The notes below the pieces were generated by a model, which worked only from the letters and a program-made list of their open reading frames with translations, had not been told where the DNA came from and made no database searches. 64,000 nt of DNA. It comes from Evernia prunastri. Taxonomy: Eukaryota; Ascomycota; Lecanoromycetes; Lecanorales; Parmeliaceae. The stretch covers positions 284,941 through 348,940 of the forward strand of contig NKYR01000028.1 of the NCBI GenBank assembly GCA_003184365.1. Direction: 5' to 3'. Shown in pieces: positions 24,107-34,792 of this stretch; position 1 is the stretch's first letter, and every line of letters begins with the position of its first letter. Made by a program: the position numbers and the translations under genes.

Positions 24107-24596
24107 GCTAATTCAGGAGTGCGTGCAGCTGCGTGTGGATGGATGCAAGGTCAGAGGCAGATGCCGCGTAGATAAATGAGGGAGACACTCATCAGAAAAG
24201 AGGATAATGAGGTCTAAATTAAGAGAAGACGGGCGGACCATGATGACGGAACATTGCTGAAGGTGTACGAGTACTACGCAATCAGTTCCGACTCGTCGGC
24301 CTAAGCCTAGAACCCGATCTCTCCTGGCTTTCGTGCTTTGCAGCTTACCTTACCCATGTATTTGGTACTATTTCAGCTAACTGCATCGGATCTGAGTTAT
24401 TACCCTATCGTACAGATTGAAGAAGCAAAACAAACGCTTGCAATGATTTTCCAAATTCATTATCATTTAGCTGTATCACACTAACAAACGCATATCAACA
24501 TTTCGCCCAAAGCCATCTACTATTTCGTAAATCCTCTCTCTTCCCATCGAATGATCCATCCATCAAACCCCTCCTCACTACAAGGCATCCCCATCC
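24107..24596. other. intergenic between two minus-strand genes
   Basis: 490 bases: 5' region of the rhodopsin-domain gene on the left and 3' region of the small secreted protein on the right. A missing first exon of the rhodopsin-domain gene could lie here; none was identified. Confidence 0.4.
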
Positions 24597-25053
24597 TCAA
24601 GCACAACAATTGATGGGGAACCCAATACAACTGAACGCACAGCACCTCACCGACACCTGCACCTGCGGCGGTCCAACATCCACAGTGCCCTCGCCAACAA
24701 TGAACTCGGAGCTACCGTCAATACCGGCAAAACTGCAGACCCCTTCCTCGACATTGACGATGATGTGGGAAATGCTCAGTGGGTTATCTGGCGCGCAACG
24801 ATCAGTGTTTGGGTTTCACATACATAAGGAGACAGTTGTAGTGCATGCTGCAGGAGCCATGCTGTAGGAACTAACTGATGGTGACGTTGGTTCCGTCAAA
24901 TGGAGGAGAAAGAGTGTATGTGGGAGGATTGGGACCGGCGCCCTCGAATGTGATGGTGCCAGATTGGCGTATCTCGGGTTGCCAGGGAGCTGCGATTGTG
25001 AGATTGAGGGTGGCTAGAAGTGCAGCAGCGGCTGTGGTAATGAAGAGCTTCAT
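24597..25053 (-). CDS. small secreted protein, candidate effector
   Basis: Two exons on the minus strand, 24876–25053 and 24597–24787. The 88-base intron (GTTAGT…CAG) restores a continuous 122-residue frame. The N-terminus MKLFITTAAAALLATLNLTIAAP is a clear signal peptide. The mature part starts with a TITFEGAGPNPPTYTL segment, then ISHIIVNVEEGVCSFAGIDG, then a GEGTVDVGPPQVQVSV segment, and ends with a cysteine-rich tail (CCAFSC, NCC). The pattern resembles small secreted ascomycete proteins with an N-terminal beta-strand 'TITF.GAG' and 'VDVGPPQ', known from plant-associated and saprobic fungi without a fixed function. Effector status is an inference from size, secretion and cysteines. Confidence 0.75.
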
Positions 25054-26360
25054 TGTCGGAAGGACGTTTGACAATTGCTGATTATCGATTGTTTGGAAAG
25101 GTTGAGGGTATGGTCTTGGTAGCAAGGAAAGCTTTGTGTGTGGGAACAGAGAGAGGGAAAAATGGCATGCAGCATGCTCCTTATATGCCTTTTGGATGAG
25201 TACGGATTCGATATACACAATAAGGAAATGCCTATGCTCGTTCTCTCACCGCAAGATTATCAGCTACCATCAACCATCATGTGGCCTGATCACGGTAGCT
25301 GACTGGTACCCCGGCCAAGGTTCAGTTGAGGCTATGGTTACCTGTCAGGCCAGGGTCCCCGCACGGGGTGGAGAAAGACTCTCTCTGCAATATTTTTTTC
25401 TGGACGGTGAATGCCTGCTGACCTGGCATGGCTTGCTTACCTGCATCAATCTTCGACAGCACATCGCGGCCACTAGGCCTGTTCAGGCAGCAAGGTGCTG
25501 ACTCTACACCATCATTGTACCTTTCGGAGAGTTTCTTATTATACACGAAGGATTTGCATCAAAATAACAATCGTGGAGGTCGTCGCGGAAGAATTCTAGA
25601 GGCTAAGTGTCAGAGCTAGCACGTCGTGGGGCAGTAAGGTAGGTAAGGTATTTCAGACCCCGCTCCGGACGGTACCCCCAGGTGGGCTATCCGGGTAGTT
25701 CCCGGGGTACGGTGTGAATCAAAAGTCCTGGCGCACGACGTGATGGTGTTGACATGCGAACTGATATAAATGATTATATTATTATTGAGCATAGCGAGAG
25801 AACCTATGCAGCAGGGGATAGGCAGACCATCTTTGAGGAGAATCCCGCTTGGGTTCAAGTGAGGCAGTTCTCTCACGGCCAAGCAACTTCATACTCGCCC
25901 GACCACCTACTTTACTCCATATACAGTATGCGCCAAGCCACTGGGTGTCCAACATCAAGACTCGGACCGCTAAAGTTCTTTGATGACGCCTCTACGAGAG
26001 GTGGGTTGCAGTGAGAGCTCCATCGGAATGGCAGGTTACCATAAGTCGCTCTCAGGAAATGGTCCGAGAGCAGGGCTACTCTAGGGTCGGTGGTAGCGCT
26101 GACCAGGACTTTTGGTGCCTCCTCTTTCCTATACTCCTGAAAGATCAAAACGCCGTTGATCCTCTAGATTAGGACGCGGACTGGGAAAACTGTGTCGAAT
26201 CCTTGCCGTATTCCTGACCTCGTGGTCTACTAAAATAGCTAGAGCCTAGTGCAAGTGACAGAAATTGATGTTTATAGAGCCAGAGGGCGCCGCTCAGGCT
26301 GCGATTCATCACATGAGAATGCGTACATAAAAACAATCTCACCTAGGAAGTGGAGAGCGG
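25054..26360. other. intergenic, 1.3 kb
   Basis: Upstream DNA of the small secreted protein and downstream DNA of the monooxygenase. Frames on both strands at 25754–26148 overlap each other and show no family. A gtaaggtaggtaaggta run sits near 25634. Confidence 0.45.
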
Positions 26361-27927
26361 TCAGTGCTCGTTATCCGTGTCATCGAATCGGAAGCCCAAC
26401 TCCTCATAGTGGAGCACATTCGGTCGTTCTTCGCCTCTGGCTTGGAACGCCTTCTTCATCTCCGCTGCCATCATTCGCTCCCAGCAGGCTCGTTTGTCCC
26501 ACAGTTTCGGTACTTTTCCTCCACCAACAGCCGCGCCCGTGACTGACTGCTTAGCCTCGCGGCTCCAAGCGTACATTTCCTTCATGTAGTCCAAGTCCAT
26601 CGGAGGTGTCAAGGCGTGGAAACGCCTACCTGCTCCTCGGTCACGAATGACGCTTTTTCGCCATTCTTCCATGTCGCCTAGACTCGGGAGACTTAGCCGA
26701 CTGGACCATACTCGTGCTATGACAGCAGCTTGACATTCAGCAAGTGGGAAAGGGACAATCATTTCGGGAGTCTCCACAAATGCTAAAGTCGGATGTTGCA
26801 TGTGAAAGATGTATTGGTAAAGGGGAAGTGCTTGAATGCCTTCGTCCTTGATGGTCGGAGCAACTGAAGCTAGAAAGGGGAAAGAATAAGCATATCCAGA
26901 GCATAGGATAATGGCATCGATGTTGCGTTCAATAGTTCCGTCGTCAAATTTCGCTGCACGCTCATCAGGTATTAATGTAATCAGGGTCGGGTGGGCGCTC
27001 GTATACGGTTCATCACCATGGTAAGGCGACTTCTGCCGCCGTGCGACGAGGAGAGGGTGTTCGCATACACTTTCGATTTGACGGCCGATATCTGCACCGG
27101 ATGGGCCGCCACCTACGAGAAGGACACGCTGATATCGTCAATGAAGTTCCTAGTGAGGGGACAGCTTCATGGAACACAGCGAAGAAGGCGGCCGATAGTA
27201 ATTTTGCTCACCTTTTTCTCGAATGCTTTAGCGTTCTTATACGACACCGAATGATATAGCGACTCTGGGTACTCCTTACTCCAAGCGTCAAGGCCCTCAA
27301 TTTCAGGCAACAAGGGCCAATCACAATGTCCGTTCGCAGCAACGACAGCATCAAATCTTTCGATTTCATGTTCCCGCCCATCTGTGACTCTTGTCGTAAC
27401 CTCCCAGCCATGGTCTTCACCTCCTCTGGTCGGTCTCACGTCAATAACATGATGATCAAACTTGATCATTGAGATAACATCGTTTGCATAATCCTGCAGA
27501 TACTGCATAACAGTCTCTCGCGTGGCAAACAGCTGCGTCTCTTCTGGGAACGGAGTGTCGGAGAATTGCATCAGCATATGTGGCAAGTTACTCTCGAGAC
27601 CCTCATACATAGGTGTGTTGAGCTTGGATAAGCCGTTCGTCACGAGGGTCTCAGCATTTGGTGCTGAAAATCGAGACACGTCGCCATTGACAGACCGCTG
27701 CCTTTTGGTAGGCAACGGCGTGTAGTTTCATGTGCCACCGACGGAGCTTCGCTGCTCATATAGAGTAATATCTGAGAATGCATTTTCAGCGAGAAGGAAT
27801 CTAGAGCGTGTCAGCTCTGCGGTGAGACAGAAAGGTCTCGTAGAACTTACTTTGCGGTTGCCAGGCCAGAGGGACCGGCTCCGATTATAGCAATACGTTT
27901 GATGGTACCAGGCTTGATTGGTGTCAT
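26361..27927 (-). pseudogene. FMO-type flavin monooxygenase with one in-frame stop
   Basis: NADPH- and FAD-dependent monooxygenase of the FMO/dimethylaniline-monooxygenase family. Minus-strand exons: 27851–27927, 27212–27800 and 26361–27128; 478 codons including the stop. Motifs: FAD-binding IAIIGAGPSGLATAK at the N-terminus, VVAANGHCDWP, the NADPH-binding VLLVGGGPSGADIGRQI, and ILCSGYAYSFPFL near the C-terminus. Codon 50 (27728–27730) is TGA where the family has tryptophan in GG-T-W-NYTP, so the gene is cut by a single nonsense change. The flanking frame is otherwise intact. A 45-base GT…AG segment covering the stop could be removed without changing frame, but that would delete the conserved motif. 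It is probably a recent pseudogene, or a sequencing error. Confidence 0.85.
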
Positions 27928-28891
27928 TGTTTGTTTATTAGGACTTACAATGCGAGGCGCCGAGTACCAGGGTTCACGATTCGTAGATGCACACTTCTAT
28001 GGGTTTGACAATGAGTGAATCCAGATGCTGACTAAGAGCAAGTAACGAGGAGGTCTCTAGTGGAGATCTACAGTGGTGTTAAAGATCTTCTGATCAGACA
28101 GCATAACACGGACATAAGACTATCCTCAGTTAAAGGCCTCAGCCTCAGCTTCAGCCTAAGGTACCTACCTTAGTTTCGGTGCTTTAGCTACTTTACAATG
28201 GCAGCCCCGCGGCACGTCTCTCGTCCGATTGGTTCGGCTAAAGTTATTGGATGCAACATCCAACAACTGATGACATGTATTTGGCGGGGTAAGTGGGGCT
28301 GGAAGCGCACGAGGCTGTGTCGCACCGAAATAGATCCCTTGAGTTTCAACTCACCCAAAGAGGAGTAATGAAGCAAGACAGAAGAGTACCTTGGATCTAA
28401 ATCTTGGTATCTTTATATATAGAGACGGGTAACTTTATGGGATTTTGAAAGTCTGCTTCTTTGGCGGCTGAGTCACTGTGGTTCAGCCTTTGGGTGGTAT
28501 ATCTCTTTCCGAATCAAAACAAAAATGTATAGTCATGGCGCTACCACATACTTCACACGGCGAGGTAATGGTTCTTCGCCTAGTAAGCACTACTTGAGCT
28601 GTGCAAAAGCCCGAAGGCCCCCAGTCTCTTGTTCGTTTTCTTTCATATCCTGCTCGCGTACCATTGATTATCCTCCTTCTCCGTCACAGGCGTTGAAGAT
28701 ACCGAAAGATGCAATCAATTTAACCCTAGACTACTCAGCTCTACGCTCCTGTCCCCGTTCCGAACCTTGCGTGCTTCACATTACATTTGTCTATTTCTTT
28801 TTGTGTACAATCGAGTCCATTCTGGGCAGATCTACGCTCCAGTACTCTTCTCAAATCCACAGTCTCAAATTCTTGGATGCAGTGTATCAAG
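27928..28891. other. divergent promoter region, monooxygenase / rhodopsin-domain gene
   Basis: 960 bases between divergent starts. A simple repeat built from cctcag and aaggtacctacctta is at 28130–28175. No coding frame is supported. Confidence 0.5.
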
Positions 28892-30357
28892 ATGGAGAAA
28901 CCAACTACACCTCCCCCTATTGGTAACGCAGACAGATCGGGCGGGTTACTAGCCACATCAATACTCGCTCTAAGCGTGGTACTAATTATCATCGGGTTAC
29001 GTTTCGCGACTCGAATATGGCTTGTCAAGAGGGTGGGATGGGACGATTGGTGCATAGTATTTGCCGCTGTAAGTCTCCTATTTCGCGAAAGGTCCGGTAG
29101 TAGCTTGCTGAATAGTCCTAGTTTGGTCATATCATCGGCATGGGCCTGATCACAACTCAGATCGGATACGGTTTTGGGCGACCTGCTTATTATCTCACCG
29201 AGCATCAACTCCGAGAATTCATGAAATACTCCTATGGTGAATGGCTGCAGGTCAGCATTCTTCCCAATGCCCAGAGAGTCTCATCTAAGGCTTGATAGAC
29301 CTTTGCGACTTTGACGTTCACCAAAATCTCTATCTGCCTGCTTCTTCTGCGTATTACTATCACCAAAGCTTTCATTAGGCCGCTATATGCCGCTATCTTT
29401 GTTCTCGCAGTCAGCAACGTAGTATTGAGTTTAGTATGGATCTTTCAATGTACACCACATCTCGATAAAGCATGGAATTCTAAATTGCCAGGGAAGTGCT
29501 TTTCCAAAGGTCAACTGGAGAGGATCATCATTTCTCAAGCAAGTAAGTCGTCCAATGAAGTTCACTCGTTCTATACTTACCAGCCCCAGTAATATCCATC
29601 ATTCCGGATTACTTTCTCTCAATCTTTCCGATTCTTGTATTGCGCAAAGTTCAGATTAGTTTCCGGAGCAAGTTTGGCCTGTGCTTACTTATGGGTCTGG
29701 GAGTCATGTAAGTTTCTTTGGCATTGTACCCCTATTGCTAGACACTGACAGCAGGAATGACAGTACTGGCTCATTGTCGCTCGTTCGGACAATTCTCAAC
29801 TATCAGAATGTAACGAACGACCCCACTTGTGAGACACCCGTGCTGGAAAACCCCAGAAGAGGCTCTTTTACTGACACTGAGAGAAAGGGCTAAGCGTACC
29901 GAATTGGTATTGGCGTACATGGGAAGTCTTATTCGGCGTCGTCGCAGCTTGTATACCCACCTTGCGGCCCTTGTATAAATGGCTTGGTCAAGAATACACT
30001 CGCTTGAGTAGCGGAACCAGGTCATCGAAACCAACTACTGGCCAGTGGAGCCCTCCGAAACCATCGAAAACCACTTCACCTAAGACACACGAAGCTAAAT
30101 TCGATGAGATTGTTATGCGCGAAGAAGACATGCTACCGCTACAAACTTTCGAGGGCGCTGGCGGGTCGGAGAACGTCGAGCAAGAGGTGAAGCAACGTGC
30201 TCAGGAAAGGAAGACAAGCGAGAGCCCAGAATTTAAGCAAGGCTTGCATCTCCATGGGGATCTGAGTACAAGCCGACTAGGTCACTTTAAAAGATGGGAC
30301 TCGGAAGCTAGAATAGGAGGCGGCCATGGAGTTGAGGAAATCGAAGATCGGATCTAG
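28892..30357 (+). CDS. rhodopsin-domain (PTH11/SAT4-like) membrane protein
   Basis: Six exons: 28892–29068, 29122–29250, 29299–29542, 29590–29707, 29755–29828 and 29888–30357; spliced length 1212 nt, 403 residues. The full seven-span rhodopsin domain is present: TM1 LLATSILALSVVLIIIGLRF, the RVGWDDWCIVFAA motif, FGHIIGMGLITTQIGYGFGR, TFATLTFTKISICLLLLR, a QCTP-containing loop, IPDYFLSIFPILVLRKVQI, LVRTILNYQNVTNDPTW, and the last span EVLFGVVAACIPTLRPLYKW. Splicing at GTGAGA…AAAG rebuilds DPTW–LSVPNWYW, a conserved block. The C-terminal tail of about 120 residues is polar and acidic. It is a complete member, unlike the shortened relative at 22828–24106. Ligand unknown. Confidence 0.88.
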
Positions 30358-30931
30358 AGCAGATCGATGGCGTCCATTTTGCAACTGTAACGACTTCCCG
30401 CATTGCTCGTGCAGTCTGTTCGGGACCCACGACACTTGTTGGATCGGCATGACTAGAGATGAGTAACGTAATGTTGGCAATTTCATGCTTTAATTATTAA
30501 TACGAGCCATACGGTTGGTGTCTGCCAGGTCACTCATGATCTATAGGAAGCGCGTCCAATTATTCAGAGACCTTGTATGCAATGTCGAGATTGTCCTTGT
30601 GGGGTCTGTGGGTTTGCGTGAACTCGCTTGAGGTGGAGTGGGTGCTAACTTGTATCTAATCGGGATGAAATGTACTCCTATACCTACTGGGACAGTACGA
30701 ACCCCACTCCGTATCGTGGGACGACAACCCTGTGGGAAGCCGAAAGTTGGTTGAGGTGACTTGAGGAACAAGGTAAGCTCATTGGAGGCCGGGCATTATC
30801 CGAAGGTCTTGGCGCTGGATTTCGGAACTCTCCACCAGCCTAGCGCGCTGCTTAGCGGGAAGGCACCTGATGGGGCAGCGCTCACACAATCAAACTGGCT
30901 GATTGGATTCCTAATAGAAGGCGAGAAGCTC
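30358..30931. other. intergenic, promoter of fRMsr gene
   Basis: 570 bases between two plus-strand genes. No coding frame is supported. Confidence 0.45.
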
Positions 30932-31727
30932 ATGATCATGGTATGATAAAGACTCCTGAACACAGATTCACATGACCAACAAACTCTCAGGTCCACGCCG
31001 ACTCCTCTCACTTCGCCCGCGGCGCCTCAAAGCGCGAAGTGTACACCCAGCTCCTCTCCGAAGCCCAAGCTCTCTTCCACGACCAGCGCAACTGGGTACT
31101 CGACCCCACATGATGAATATATAACCCAGAGCACACGGTCCGTTCGCTGACGCTATTTCCCACATGACAGGTTTGGTACGTCGTCCCCTCTGCCTCTCAC
31201 CGCCGACGCTCCCCGCAAAAGCTAATCTGCACCCCCCTCTAGCAACCTAGCCAACACCTCCTCCCTCCTCTGGCACGCCTACAAAACCCTCGCGCCGCCC
31301 TCCCGCGACGTCAACTGGGCCGGCTTCTACACCCTCGCGCGCTCGCAGCCCGCGACTCTCATCCTCGGCCCCTTCCACGGGCGTCCGGCCTGCCAGAGCA
31401 TCGCCGTCGGCCGCGGCGTATGCGGCGCTGCCGCGGCGCAGAAGAAGACGGTCCGGGTCGAGGACGTGCGGGAGTTTCCAGGACATATAGCTTGCGATGG
31501 GGACAGCAGGAGTGAGATTGTGGTGCCGGTTTTGGCGGAGGGCGGGGAGGTGAGTTTGCTATCGGTGGGTCGTGGAGGGTGGCCAGGGTGTGCTGATGTG
31601 GGGGGGGCAGGTTGTCGCGATTATAGATGTGGATTGTACGGAGGTGGGAGGGTTTGATAAGGTGGATGAGGAGGGGTTGGGGAGGCTGGCGGAGTTGCTT
31701 GGGGAGAGCTGTGATTGGGGAAGATGA
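30932..31727 (+). CDS. free methionine-R-sulfoxide reductase (GAF-domain fRMsr)
   Basis: Reduces free L-methionine-R-sulfoxide; orthologue of yeast YKL069W. Exons: 30932–30940, 30991–31095, micro-exon 31171–31175, 31243–31549 and 31611–31727; 543 nt, 180 residues, the same length as the yeast protein. A five-base exon (GTTTG) is required to read NW-VC-NLANTSSLLWHAY, which is invariant in the family. The GAF domain shows NWAGFY, LGPFHGRPACQ, GRGVCGAAA, PGHIACDGDSRSE and IDVDC. The three cysteines used by the enzyme family (in PAC, GVCG and HIACD) are all present. Translation may start at 30932 or at the ATG 30938, giving MVHADSS as in relatives. The region from 31250 to 31450 is very GC-rich. 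Confidence 0.93.
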
Positions 31728-32399
31728 GGAGCAGGATAGCTGTTGAGAATGTTGGTAGCTGTGTGTGCTAATATAGCTGGCTCCATACACTGTTGAGGTT
31801 TTCAGACCCAACCATCCGTCAAAATACCGACGACGAAGCTAGCGGAGGGTTCTGATGTACTTCGTTCCTGTTCATGAAGATTTACGAGCTTGCTCCTGGG
31901 ATCCAAGTGCCAACGATATTAGCCAATTACCTAAGAGGAAGATAAATAACCGGGTATCCTTGGACTAGCGGATCACGTGTTGAAAAAAAGGAACAAGATC
32001 AGACATGCTCGAGATTGTTTCGTTCTTTCAAATCTACATGTGTCTGTGCCGTAGCAAGAGTCCACTCTGGTGCTCGCTGCTAAAGGTTTTGTAGAAGCCT
32101 AATCCGCGCCATTCGCCTGCTCATGCTTGCCTAGTTCGCTTCAGCCATAGCTTCTGCCATCATGTCGTGAGTCAAGAAAGCATCACCACCAATCACTACC
32201 GGACTGTTGCCTGCAGAGCCCGAGTCTGGTTAGCATTCCGCATCGACATCGGCCTGTAAAGTGCCTTCTCCTCTCGATCCTGCGTGTTTACAAGACTGTG
32301 TTATCAGATCGTGAAGCCTCATCTCCGTTCGACCCCCAAGGATGTTATAGTTCGGTGCCATGGAGCCAGGACAGTATTCACGTCGAGTCAAGTTAATGC
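31728..32399. other. intergenic, convergent 3' regions
   Basis: 670 bases between the ends of the fRMsr and DBP5 genes. Nothing is recognised beyond probable 3' UTRs. Confidence 0.45.
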
Positions 32400-34205
32400 T
32401 TACATGGTAACATCGCTCGCGCCAATCGATGGGCCACTCGCCATGGTATTGCTGGTCTGAAAGTTGGATCCGGCGCGAGAGCTCTTGATAACCTTTTTGA
32501 TGGTATCTTCAACGTTGTCCCAATCGTCGTAGGGAAGTGATGTCATTTCAACTCCAAAGTAATCAGAGATCTCCTTGAGCATCTGATAGTTCCGATTGCC
32601 ACAAATGAGGCTGACCGAGACACCGACACGTCCGAAACGGCCCGTCCGACCGATGCGATGAAGATAAGTCTGAGGGTCGGCGCCGCCATGATTGTTGTCT
32701 GGAATATCCTGAGTAGCGGTCAGTGAGATGAGATGAGATTATATTGCAGTCTATGCAACTTACATAGTTGACCACAAGAGAGACCGTTTGGACATCGATA
32801 CCGCGAGATAGGACATTGGTGGTGATGAGGACCTTGGATTCGCCGCTACGGAATGAGTCAATGATAACGTCACGTTCAGCCCCTGAGTACTCTCCAGTCA
32901 AGCAGGCAACGGTGTGGTTCTCTGCATTCATACGTTTCTCAATCGCTAGGGCAGTGTGGCGAGTCTGCACGAATTTTAGCGCGAATGCTTTGCTAGTCGA
33001 GTGGATGCCATACCCTAACGAAGATTATGGATGACCCGATGGTCATGAGACCATATAAACGTAGCAGAGCGTCAAACTTAGCTGTCTCCGTGGGACAATC
33101 GAGATACAGCTGCTTGATGCCCTCAACCGTAAGTTCCTCGTGCCTTAAAGTGATTTGATTCGCATTAGGAGCAAATCTACTGGCATACTCGACGACAAGG
33201 TCGGGAAAGGTGGCCGAGAACAGGACAACCTGGACAGTCTTTGGTAGCAGTCTATGCTTCCATTTAGATAGTCCAGCCCAATCTACTAGAATATTGAACT
33301 TACTGCTTGACCCGAATGCATTGATCTCCGAGACCCTGTTGATCCAACATATTGTCGGCCTCGTCAAGGACAAGGACTTTGATCTTGTCAGCCATCAGTT
33401 GGCGGCGTCTGATCATGTCCATAGTAGTTCCAGGGGTGCCGACAACTATCTGGACTTTCAGGGCCTCCCTATTGCGGTTCGGTATTTCCGTTGGAATAGC
33501 GACTCCAGAGGTCAAACCCTCGACGAAGGATCCCATGATCTGAATGACTCCGAGAATCTGACGGGCCAACTCGCGGCTTGGCGCAAGTACAAGAGCTTGA
33601 GGTGTATTGATCATAGTAGGAGAGTAGTCAAGGCGCGATAGTATGTTGAGAACAAAAGCTGCTGTCTTTCCGGTGCCAGACTGAGATTGTCCAATCATAT
33701 TGGTGGGAGGGTTGCGAAGCAAGAGGGGCAGTGCCTTCTCCTGAATCTTAGATGGTTTGGTAAAACGCATCTGATAGATGCCCTTGAGAATGTTATCATG
33801 TCTGATGAAAACATCAGAGTTTGAATACATGGTTTTTAGCTAGATATGAACTTACAAGCCAAGTTCTTCGAAGGATTTGATCGAGAAGAGAGGATCATCA
33901 GGGTTGGCTTGAAGGTCGCTGAGCTTGACATTGACCTCGTAACTCGGATCGTAGATGCCAGAGGAACCACCTCCAGGCTCGCTCGCTCCATCGGTTTGGG
34001 CCTTTGAGGTTTCACTCATCTCCTTCTCAGCCTTGGCGTTGACAGTAGAAGGTTCAGACTTAGCCGCTGCCTCGGCGGTCTCATCTGCCCATGAAGTAGA
34101 TCCACCGGGTACGAAAGGAGCTGCATTAATGTTCGTACCAGTGTTACTTTTGCCCTCAATTTGGCTATTGTCCGGTTTGGAGATGCGGTCTTCCAAAGAA
34201 GCCAT
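32400..34205 (-). CDS. DBP5: DEAD-box RNA helicase DBP5 (mRNA export)
   Basis: ATP-dependent RNA helicase that remodels mRNPs at the cytoplasmic face of the nuclear pore, with Gle1 and Nup159 as partners in the family. Minus-strand exons: 33856–34205, 33304–33801, 33014–33251, 32764–32964 and 32400–32708; 1596 nt, 531 residues. The N-terminal 95 residues are disordered and alanine/serine-rich. Motifs in order: FTKPSKIQEKALP (Q motif), GQSQSGTGKT (I), PSRELARQ (Ia), VGTPGT (Ib), VLDEADNML (II), LFSATFP (III), SIIFV (IV), TNVLSRGIDVQ (V) and HRIGRTGRFG (VI). The DBP5-type YDPSYEVNVKL lies upstream of the core. All introns are GT–AG. It is divergent from BZZ1 across a 587-base shared upstream region. 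Confidence 0.96.
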
Positions 34206-34792
34206 GATGGATTTCTTCTAGGTGGGCAAGGTAGGCTAGCAGATATGACGGGACGAATCGAACGTGATATTCCTCAAACCATAGAATGATGTAACACTGC
34301 CAACGTTGGTCCAGGTGCTGAATGTTGAGAGATCAAGATGTTGTGACAAAGGAAAGAGACCGAGTTAGTGGGGGAAGGTTTTTTCGTGGAATGTAGATCG
34401 AGCTAAGCTCTTTTTGGTGTTCGGTATAAAATAGTGACCAAACCAAACATGGAATGATAAGAGGGTACTTGAACATTCGACATAGACAGCAAGATATAAA
34501 AAAAAAGTCTAAGAGCTGTCGTCGTTTCATTCAGGAACTTGCCCAAGCTCAGAAGACAGCTGCACGACATCAAGCTCACGGCAGATCCGCCACTATTCGG
34601 GAGCCATACCATAAAACGTTAGCTTGTTTCAATAGATGTGACCTCTCGGGCATTTGACACTTTGGTGCCATACGTTCGCTAATCTGATCCTGAGACTGGT
34701 TTCCCTCCTTTCCCTGAACCCTCTTGTTAATCTTCTATTTTCCATGGCTTGGATTCGTACCTACCTGCCTGAGCTGGAATGTTAGCAAAATT
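34206..34792. promoter_or_regulatory. divergent promoter DBP5 / BZZ1, with short uORF
   Basis: 587 bases between start codons. A 13-codon upstream frame (ATG 34744, stop ending 34785) closes 7 bases before the BZZ1 ATG; it would matter only if transcription starts upstream of it. Confidence 0.45.

Noticed and set aside
19709..30357. Secondary-metabolite gene cluster (permease, monooxygenase, membrane proteins)
   Set aside because: No backbone synthase (PKS, NRPS, terpene cyclase) or cluster regulator in the interval; the genes look independent.
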